Below, piece by piece: positions 7,958 through 14,428 of a DNA stretch of 38,985 nt. The notes beneath the pieces were generated by a model that was not told the origin of the DNA, did not search any database, and saw only the letters and a list, made by a program, of their open reading frames with translations. Each line of letters starts with the position of its first letter. Within the stretch, counting starts at the first letter, position 1. The DNA comes from Gammaproteobacteria bacterium (GTDB taxonomy: Bacteria > Pseudomonadota > Gammaproteobacteria > Chromatiales > Chromatiaceae). A program made the translations under genes and the position numbers. Location: contig JAAELC010000284.1 in assembly GCA_024227135.1 (NCBI GenBank), positions 1 to 38,985 on the forward strand, read 5' to 3'.

Positions 7958-8458
7958 TCAAGGCCTGATTTCTATAGGTGTTCCCGGGTCCACAGCATCC
8001 CATACCCGGTCCATATCCGAATCGCTCAATGCCACACAACCGTCTGTCCACGAAAAGAGCTGTGTGATGGGAGCAGCCCAACCATAGCCGTTGGTTTGCC
8101 CGTGAATCATGATGTCCCCACCGGGGTCTACCCCCATTCGCCTTGCCTTTTCCCTGTCCCTGGCGTTTGGATAGGAGATATGGATTGATTTATAAAATTT
8201 GCTGTTACGATTCTTGTAATCCAGAAAGTAATGCCCCTCAGGGGTACGTTCATCGCCCTGTACTTCTTTATGCCCAACGGGATTTGCACCGAATGTTGCT
8301 CTGAATGAAGCAAATGATTGACCCTTCTTCATCAGATACAGGCGGCCCTCATTCTTGATAACGAGCACCGCATCGGCCTTTTGTCCACTCCAGCAGGCAC
8401 CGGCGGTTATCAAGGACAGAAGCAGTACTCCAAGCAAAAAAGATAAAGGGGGTTTCAT
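7958..8458 (-). CDS. L,D-transpeptidase (YkuD), YafK-like
   Basis: Encodes a 166-residue exported protein with an N-terminal hydrophobic signal (about residues 1-23). The YkuD catalytic motif is present as MIHGQ (H119) and SWTDGCVAL with the nucleophile C141; DERTPEGHYFL is the usual substrate-site strand. Such enzymes cross-link peptidoglycan or attach proteins to it, or release them, in the periplasm. It is the last gene of the minus-strand unit, starting 6 bases after the stop of the second YkuD gene. The two copies share little identity outside the motif, so this is not a recent duplication. Confidence 0.92.
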   Translation of the reverse strand: MKPPLSFLLGVLLLSLITAGACWSGQKADAVLVIKNEGRLYLMKKGQSFASFRATFGANPVGHKEVQGDERTPEGHYFLDYKNRNSKFYKSIHISYPNARDREKARRMGVDPGGDIMIHGQTNGYGWAAPITQLFSWTDGCVALSDSDMDRVWDAVDPGTPIEIRP

Positions 8459-8464
8459 GGACGG

Positions 8465-8962
8465 CTATTCGTCTTCTTTATCCAGGTCATTGATAACAAT
8501 TACCGCGGTACCGACGGGGGTCCAGTCAAACAGTTCTTTCGCATGGTCATCAGTCAGGCCAACGCATCCCTGGGATCCAACGCTGTCGGTAAGATAGGTG
8601 TGGAGATAGGAGCGAAGGGTAGCCATTTGTGTTCCGTGTATGGCTTTGCCGTCCTTGGTGAAAAACATCGTGTACGGCATCTCCGAGCCATAGGTCTTGC
8701 TGGTGTATTTTTCGTGCTTCCTGAACACACGGTACTTGCCTGTCGTTGTTTCTTTGCCCTCACGCCCGGTAACAATATCGAAGTTATAGACCTCCTTGTC
8801 GTTTTCCAGGGCAATCAGTTGCTGTTGTTCAATATAGACTTTGATGACTTTCCCGGGTTCAGTATCATCGCCCCATGCCAGGGGGGTTGCTGCCAGCAGG
8901 ACCAGTAGAAAGGAAAGACTGAAACGCTTGTAAAAAAGGTTCCTTAGTATCTTCATATTCAT
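8465..8962 (-). CDS. L,D-transpeptidase (YkuD)
   Basis: Encodes a 165-residue periplasmic enzyme: a signal peptide ending near residue 30 (TPLAWG), then a minimal YkuD domain. Catalytic residues are H109 in AIHGTQ and the nucleophile C133 in SVGSQGCVGL, the canonical SxGC form. Two in-frame ATGs (8962 and 8956) are possible starts; GAGA before the first favours it. It lies between the metallo-hydrolase gene (41 bases upstream) and a second YkuD gene (6 bases downstream), so the three are very probably cotranscribed. It has no LysM or other peptidoglycan-binding module. Confidence 0.93.
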   Translation of the reverse strand: MNMKILRNLFYKRFSLSFLLVLLAATPLAWGDDTEPGKVIKVYIEQQQLIALENDKEVYNFDIVTGREGKETTTGKYRVFRKHEKYTSKTYGSEMPYTMFFTKDGKAIHGTQMATLRSYLHTYLTDSVGSQGCVGLTDDHAKELFDWTPVGTAVIVINDLDKEDE

Positions 8963-9003
8963 TCAATCTCTTTCAACACAGGGGGAGGCAGGGGGCGACG
9001 TAC

Positions 9004-9891
9004 TTACCAGTCAAATGCTTCCCCTTCTCTGGCCAGGAAGAACTCCGGATCACCCTTGCCGACCCCATTTTCGGCCAACGCTTTTGCGAAAGCGCTTTCC
9101 AGCGCTTCATCGCTGCGGGTGGGTTCGTGGTGGGTGAAATAACAGCGTTTAACCATCGCTTCCCGTGCCAGAAGGATTGAACTTCGGAAGGTACCATGCC
9201 CCCACCCCTTCTTGGCAGTGTATTCTTTCTCTGTATAAGCAGTGTCGGTTATGAGTACATCTGTTCCCCGAATAAAATCGATAATAGCACATCGCTGTTG
9301 TGCAATGTGTACTTCAAACTCGTTGTAGTAGTCATCTTCGGGCTTATAAATATTGATTGGCCACTCGTGATCACCGGTAAAAAACATGGATTTCGGACCA
9401 CATTCCACTTTATAACCAAAATTAATGACGGGATGGTTCATTAAAATATTCGTGATCCTGGCGGAGCCAATCGCCACGGTCTGGCGTTCTTTCAATGAGA
9501 TGTAGTTCAGCTTCGCTTTTAACTCCGCTTCCCGAATAGGAAAATAGGCATACTCCATTTGCCTCGAGAGAACTTCGCTCAACTCCCGCTGAGTAATCGG
9601 GTCCTGAGGACCATGAATGTTCACTGTATTGCCGGGAATAAAAACGGGGGTGAAGAAGGGCAACCCCTGGATGTGGTCCCAATGGGTGTGGGATATGAAA
9701 ATGTTGGCAGTCAGGGGAACTTCAGGAAGCAGTTTATGGGAGAAAGGGAAAATACCGGTGCCCGCGTCCAGGATGATCAGGTCGTTGGTGTCCGACCTGA
9801 CTTCGATACAGGTGGTGTTTCCGCCATACCTGACGGTGTGTGCACCAGGTGAGGGAATGGATCCCCGCACCCCATGGAATCTTATTTTCAT
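9004..9891 (-). CDS. MBL-fold metallo-hydrolase
   Basis: Encodes 295 residues with the metallo-beta-lactamase fold signature HTHWDH (H68, H70, D72, H73), a further metal ligand H153, a bridging aspartate in FTGDHE (D174) and a late histidine in FTHHEP. The N-terminal RFHGVRGSIPSPG is typical of a phosphodiesterase-like MBL subgroup often found beside signalling proteins. It has no signal peptide, so it is cytoplasmic; the substrate is unknown, with cyclic nucleotide or RNA possible. It starts 55 bases after the HDOD gene and is followed 41 bases later by the YkuD pair. Confidence 0.9.
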   Translation of the reverse strand: MKIRFHGVRGSIPSPGAHTVRYGGNTTCIEVRSDTNDLIILDAGTGIFPFSHKLLPEVPLTANIFISHTHWDHIQGLPFFTPVFIPGNTVNIHGPQDPITQRELSEVLSRQMEYAYFPIREAELKAKLNYISLKERQTVAIGSARITNILMNHPVINFGYKVECGPKSMFFTGDHEWPINIYKPEDDYYNEFEVHIAQQRCAIIDFIRGTDVLITDTAYTEKEYTAKKGWGHGTFRSSILLAREAMVKRCYFTHHEPTRSDEALESAFAKALAENGVGKGDPEFFLAREGEAFDW

Positions 9892-9946
9892 CGACTGAAC
9901 TCGCTGTTGTTCTGCGGTGACCCCATTTCAATATCCACGAAGAGCG

Positions 9947-10798
9947 TCAAAGCCGAAGGAACAGCCTGGCTTTGTCCAAGTCATCGTCAATATCTCCCAG
10001 TGCATCGCTTAACTCGTCCCGGTCCATTCCGAAACGCTCGGATGTTCGGTTGGGCAGATTCTCAACGACCGGGTTGCCCGCATTTCCGAACCCCTTTTGC
10101 TTGATAATGAGATTCGCAGCGATGACGCAATCACACATTTGAGCCGCTGAACTTTCTGCCTCAGCGGAATGATGATCCTGAATACAGATGACCAGGTTCG
10201 GGGGAAGCTGCCACTTCTCCCCCAGCATGCCACCGATCTGGGCATGATCAGCGCCGATTTCCAGTTTTTCTGCTTCATAAAGTGAGATGCCGTCCATTTC
10301 AGCTCTTTGCATCGCCTTTTCAAATTCTGTGGGCATAAACTGGGCAAAGACAACTTTACCAAAATCGTGCAACAGTCCTGCGACGAAATAACCGGATACT
10401 TCCAGGGGTGATACCTCCAGGCGCTGACCCAGAAGTCGCGAAATCGTCGCGGTACCAAGGGAATGAAGAAGAAAATCATTCATGTTCAGGCCGGCGCTGG
10501 TTTCCTTCGGCAGTCTTCCTATCGTGGCTACCGTCAACGCAAGTTGCTTGATTGTATTGACCCCAATAAAAACCACACCTTGTTTGATGGAAATTATTTT
10601 CCTGGAAAGCCCAAAGTAAGCAGAGTTGACCAGTTTGAGGATGTTCATCGTCATTACCGGATCGTGATCGATGACATCCACAATATCTTTTGGAGAGCAA
10701 TCAATGTCCGAGGTCAGCTGCATTATCCTTGTAACGCTGTTGGGGAACGCGGGCATCTCGTTCACCACCTTTTCCAGTTTGTTTTGCAGATCTGCCAT
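9947..10798 (-). CDS. HDOD-domain signalling protein
   Basis: Encodes 283 residues from ATG 10798 (MADLQNKLEK); an in-frame TTG at 10855 would add 19 residues but looks less natural. The HDOD domain fills residues 10-215: LPAFP-like start (MPAFPNSVTRIMQL), VIDHDPVMTMNILKLVNSAYF, and the HD-like GLLHDFGKVVFAQF and GADHAQIGGMLGEKW. HDOD proteins are non-catalytic relatives of HD-GYP domains that act in signalling, motility and cell-cycle control. It is the probable first gene of the unit with the MBL hydrolase and two L,D-transpeptidases, so it may govern a cell-wall response. Confidence 0.92.
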   Translation of the reverse strand: MADLQNKLEKVVNEMPAFPNSVTRIMQLTSDIDCSPKDIVDVIDHDPVMTMNILKLVNSAYFGLSRKIISIKQGVVFIGVNTIKQLALTVATIGRLPKETSAGLNMNDFLLHSLGTATISRLLGQRLEVSPLEVSGYFVAGLLHDFGKVVFAQFMPTEFEKAMQRAEMDGISLYEAEKLEIGADHAQIGGMLGEKWQLPPNLVICIQDHHSAEAESSAAQMCDCVIAANLIIKQKGFGNAGNPVVENLPNRTSERFGMDRDELSDALGDIDDDLDKARLFLRL

Positions 10799-11049
10799 AA
10801 TGTCGGAAGTGGCTCTGGAGTAATCGGGTGGGTAATCGATGGGGTAAAATCCCAAGCGTCATAGTAAATAAAGTAGCGGAACGGGGCATACAAAACAATG
10901 GAGAGGGCGACAAAATTGAAGACGGACAATTTGAAACTATCCGTCTTGCCAGCATGGGCCTGGGGGGAGCTTGCCCGGGTTACTTTTCAGTTGGTGCAGC
11001 CCTTAGTGCCCCCGCCGGGCCATTGTTGCCGTTCGGGTCCCAAGCTCGA

Positions 11050-11256
11050 TAAGGGCCGCGGAAATTAGTAAGTATCCAGAAATTGCGCTGTATTTTGGTT
11101 CGGGTTCAAGGCGTGAGTAGTGGTGCATGGATGCACCGTTCACGAAGCCGAGGATGCAAAAGGGGCGCATAGCTTTCCTATGCAACCCTTTTCACAACGC
11201 TGAACCCGGGCAAGAAGACGAGCAAGACTGGATACTCCATTTTTTCGCGGCCCTAA
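11050..11256. repeat. Long palindromic interspersed repeat, family 1, copy C
   Basis: Complete copy. The left end TAAGGGCCGCGGAAATTAGT followed by AAGTATCCAG and the inverted right end (CTGGATACTCCATTTTTTCG, then CGGCCCTAA) match over about 29 bases with few differences. The interior has GGTGCATGGATGCACC, GGGGCGCATAG...CTATGCAACCC and GGTTCGGGTTC...GAACCCGGGC as nested palindromes. It lies between the divergent HDOD and kinase genes and has no coding potential. Confidence 0.85.
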
Positions 11257-11859
11257 AGCCTTGGACATCACTCCCCGATCATTGTGATTGGCGCCCCGCA
11301 TCGGGTTCCAGAAGACTCTTTCCTCCAACCTTCTGGATCCAGGGAAATGAGGTTCAGGTACTTGATCAGGTTCTCTGTGGTGATGCAGTGCTGCAAGGCG
11401 GTGGGAGGGGTTGGGTGTCGCGCTGGCAAGGGTCATGGGATGGGCGGCTGGTTCACATTTGGGTTGTCCAGGCCTTTCGAGGTGGGATCTGGGTGGCCTT
11501 GTTGTTTGAAGTGAGGCCTGTGGAATAGTATCCATTGGCCGAAAACGTTAGCAGTGGGCGTGGTAAGAGCGTGGTAAGAGCGTGGTAAAGATGGGTGGAC
11601 GTTTGGTAGTGGTGTTTTAGCCTGGTACGGGCTCAAGGTGCAGAAAGGGTGCATAATACTTCTTTACTTCGTGACCCCAAGAAATCTCTGAACGAGTTCA
11701 GAGGCTCAGCGGTGAAGGGATGTGCCGCTGTTTCAACGGTTGTAACTCATTGAAATGAAAGCTGTCGAAATTCAGATTTTCTGGCGGCTGTTCTCTGGTA
11801 AGTCCTGGATGGGCTGATTCAGAATTTCCCCAAGTTGCTGAACAAAGGGCATCCGCCGT
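11257..11859. other. 600-base leader region of the kinase gene, no gene supported
   Basis: Open frames here are short, overlap the repeat, or show no recognisable protein. The region contains three 11-base direct repeats (11558-11589), listed separately. It may hold the promoter of the kinase gene, but I cannot point to clear -35/-10 boxes. Confidence 0.4.
11558..11589. repeat. Three tandem 11-base repeats upstream of the kinase gene
   Basis: The unit GCGTGGTAAGA occurs three times head to tail, the last ending AAA. The period of one helical turn would put the units on one DNA face, as in some regulator sites, but it may be chance slippage. Confidence 0.6.
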
Positions 11860-13506
11860 ATGACATCTTTCGAAACCAGTCGGAAACAGCACTCTGAAAA
11901 GGGTCGTGATGAGACAGTGATCACTCCAGCCGACTTGACCGCTGAGCTGAATGCCGTCAGTACCCCTCCACGGGTAGAAGAGAGCAGTTCGCCCCCCCCA
12001 GACAGCACCTTGCTGGTATCTGACAAGGAGGCGCCAGAAGACCCCCTGGACAGCACTGCGTCATTGCACCCGCCAGAAATTGAGAGTACCAGAAAGACGG
12101 CGATAGAAGGGGACAGGACAGCAGCAGCTGGGGAGCCAACCAGAAATCCTGACCCGGAGCCTTATGATGCCTTTAAGTCTGAGTCTGAGGGTGAAACCGT
12201 GGGGGTCGGGTCGGTCCTGAAGGATCGCTTCGTGCTGGAGAAAATCCTTGGAAAGGGAGGAATGGGCGTTGTTTACAAAGCTCGTGATTTAAGAAAAGTC
12301 GAGGCCAGGGACAAAGAGCCTTACATGGCGGTTAAAGTTCTGACCAAGGACTTTCAGGCGACACCGGACTCGTTTATCGCCCTCCAGAGGGAAGCCAAGA
12401 AAGCCCAGCTTCTTGCTCATCCCAATATCGTGACCGTCTACGATTTCGATCGGGATGGACCCAATGTCTATATGACCATGGAGTTATTGGAAGGAGAGCC
12501 TCTCGATACCTTGATTCGGCGTCTGCAACCGAAGGCTCTGCCCCCTGAATTAGCCAAGTCGATTATCGTGCAGATGGCGCGGGCTCTGGCCTACGCCCAC
12601 AAGAACAAGATCGTCCACTCGGATCTCAAACCGGGAAACATATTTCTGACTTCCAACAACGTGGTCAAGGTCGTCGACTTCGGTATCGCAAGAGCCGTGC
12701 AGAAACCGGAATTAACGGCTTCGGACGAGACTGTGTTTGATCCCGGTTCACTCGGTGCATTGACGCCTACCTATGCCAGTTGTGAAATGTTTGAAAGAGC
12801 GATTCCAGACCCGAGGGACGATGTTTACGGAATGGCTGTGGTGGCTTATGAACTGCTCACCGGCATACACCCCTTTGAGAGAAAGCCGGCAATTGTTGCC
12901 CGTAATTCCGATTTGACCCCCAAGCGGCCGAAAGAGATGTCCAAGGATCTCTGGAATGCCATTTCCGGTGGTTTGGCATTCGATCGGGAGAAGCGCACCC
13001 TCGATGCCACGATGTTCCTGCAGCAAATGTCCGGACCCCGCGCTGACCGGGCATCGACTCGGAAACACCGGTTGGTCACCCTGACTTATGCCTTACTGTT
13101 TTCAACCGCGGTAGCGGCTTCTCTGTATTACTACTTCGATTTGGGTGAGCCGGCTCAGATACCACCCATCGAGCTGGAGGATACCTCGGTTCTGGAGCCA
13201 GCCACTCGAGAGCGGGTGGAGGGACTGCTTGAAGTCGCTGAAGTGCATCAGCTGGTGGGACGCTACCTGGATCCACCGGGGGGAAACGCATATGAGGCCT
13301 ATCAATCCATCCTCAGGCTGCACGAAAACAATCGGGAGGCCTATACTGGGCTGGGTAAGATCGGTGATCATTTCGAAGCGGTGGCAAGGCGGCATCTCGA
13401 TGCAGGGAAAACCGAAGAGGCCAGGGCTGTTCACGGACGGGGTATCGAGGCGGTTCCCACTCATCCGGGATTGCTCAAGCTGAAGGAGGAACTGGAGGAA
13501 CGATAG
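11860..13506 (+). CDS. Hanks-type Ser/Thr protein kinase, membrane-anchored, with TPR-like tail
   Basis: Encodes 548 residues. Residues 1-110 are acidic and disordered, with a C8 run at 11992-11999. The kinase domain (about 123-390) has the glycine loop GKGGMGVV near 131, the ATP lysine K159 in AVKVL, the catalytic loop HSDLKPGN with D255 (a serine replaces the usual arginine, so non-RD) and DFG at D273. A membrane helix at about 405-426 is followed by a periplasmic part with helical TPR-like repeats (…AYEAYQSILRLHENNREAY…). It should phosphorylate cytoplasmic targets in response to an envelope signal. The ATG follows AAAGGG at 10 bases. The caspase-lipoprotein gene lies downstream on the same strand with an opposing hydrolase gene between them. 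Confidence 0.93.
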   Translation: MTSFETSRKQHSEKGRDETVITPADLTAELNAVSTPPRVEESSSPPPDSTLLVSDKEAPEDPLDSTASLHPPEIESTRKTAIEGDRTAAAGEPTRNPDPEPYDAFKSESEGETVGVGSVLKDRFVLEKILGKGGMGVVYKARDLRKVEARDKEPYMAVKVLTKDFQATPDSFIALQREAKKAQLLAHPNIVTVYDFDRDGPNVYMTMELLEGEPLDTLIRRLQPKALPPELAKSIIVQMARALAYAHKNKIVHSDLKPGNIFLTSNNVVKVVDFGIARAVQKPELTASDETVFDPGSLGALTPTYASCEMFERAIPDPRDDVYGMAVVAYELLTGIHPFERKPAIVARNSDLTPKRPKEMSKDLWNAISGGLAFDREKRTLDATMFLQQMSGPRADRASTRKHRLVTLTYALLFSTAVAASLYYYFDLGEPAQIPPIELEDTSVLEPATRERVEGLLEVAEVHQLVGRYLDPPGGNAYEAYQSILRLHENNREAYTGLGKIGDHFEAVARRHLDAGKTEEARAVHGRGIEAVPTHPGLLKLKEELEER

Positions 13507-13525
13507 CCCCCTGCTTGATGAGCGA

Positions 13526-14374
13526 TCAGGGAGACCAGGCACAGTTTGAATTCAGGCAGGACAGAAAAGGTTTCCATATGGTCTCCCAGCAGCAACTGTG
13601 GTCAAAAGATGCCCACTCAATGTATTGCGCGCTGGGCTGTTTTCGGGCTGCGGACTGGATGATCCGGGATGGAACGTTGCTATCGAGTGCCCCCGCCAGA
13701 TGGTACTGGTGGATGGTTGAGTTCAGCGATGCCCGCTCGCCTGGATTCAAAGAGCCGGTCAAAGGATCGTAGTGGTGATGGGACGTCCAGGCTGCGGTAT
13801 CGAGATTAGCTGCCACGGTGACCACAGATCGGGTTTCGGGAAACCTTTCGGCCATCAGCATCGCCAGCACCCCCCCCCCGCTGTATCCGATGAATACCAC
13901 TTCTTCGTAGCCTTTGTCTGCCATGACCTTCCTCAATGCCTGTTCCATACTCCCGACCACCCGTTCAGAGTAGCGGGCGTTGGTCCAGAGGTGGGGGGTA
14001 CATTCGCTGTCGGAAGCGTGCCCGTGGTAACAGGGGCGCCCCAGGTAGATTGCCGGGTTGCTGTCCAGCGACAACAATGTCAGGCCGACCGGCACTCTCG
14101 GTGTGGGGTCCCTCGATTCCCATCGTCCCCTGATCCAGGGCAGTCCATCGCTGCCCAGATAGACATGCAGGCGACGTCCCCTGTTAACGTTTGGGCTGCT
14201 GTATACCGCGTGGGTGAACTCCAGACCTGGGATGTCATTGCGGGTGAACCCGTACTGCCCGGCTGTTTGTTGAAAGCGTGCGCTTGGGCCGGCACAACCT
14301 GACACAACGAGTATTATTAGTATAAAGTACCCGGGTTGACGGCCGATGGGGCATTTGTGCTGACGGTATTTCAC
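13526..14374 (-). CDS. Lipoprotein alpha/beta-hydrolase
   Basis: I place the start at GTG 14374, giving 282 residues with a short charged end, a hydrophobic segment and a lipobox VVSGC (C27). ATG 14407 or an in-frame ATG 14437 would make an oddly long leader, the latter overlapping the divergent caspase gene. The nucleophile elbow GYSGGG puts the catalytic serine at S165. A catalytic histidine is likely in the final third (FDHSCCW). It is predicted to be a membrane-tethered esterase or lipase facing the periplasm. A run of ten G (minus strand, 13870-13879) codes for the glycines right after the catalytic serine and is a slippage hot spot. It lies opposite in strand between the kinase and caspase genes. 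Confidence 0.8.
   Translation of the reverse strand: MKYRQHKCPIGRQPGYFILIILVVSGCAGPSARFQQTAGQYGFTRNDIPGLEFTHAVYSSPNVNRGRRLHVYLGSDGLPWIRGRWESRDPTPRVPVGLTLLSLDSNPAIYLGRPCYHGHASDSECTPHLWTNARYSERVVGSMEQALRKVMADKGYEEVVFIGYSGGGVLAMLMAERFPETRSVVTVAANLDTAAWTSHHHYDPLTGSLNPGERASLNSTIHQYHLAGALDSNVPSRIIQSAARKQPSAQYIEWASFDHSCCWETIWKPFLSCLNSNCAWSP
13870..13879 (-). other. G10 homopolymer at the nucleophile elbow of the hydrolase gene
   Basis: Ten consecutive C on the plus strand read as G10 in the gene, immediately after the codon of the catalytic serine. Gain or loss of one base would shift the frame right at the active site. Tracts of this length are typical of phase-variable genes. Confidence 0.7.
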
Positions 14375-14428
14375 TAAATTGTCTATCCTTGAGTATGAAC
14401 AGGCCATTTTAAATGGAAGGGAGTCGAG

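Noticed and set aside
11127-11528. Plus-strand open frame of 133 codons
   Set aside because: Its first third is repeat family-1 copy C, and the remainder is low-complexity with no recognisable motif or start site.
11558-11589. Three 11-base repeats as the start of a CRISPR array
   Set aside because: The units are head to tail with no spacers and far too short.
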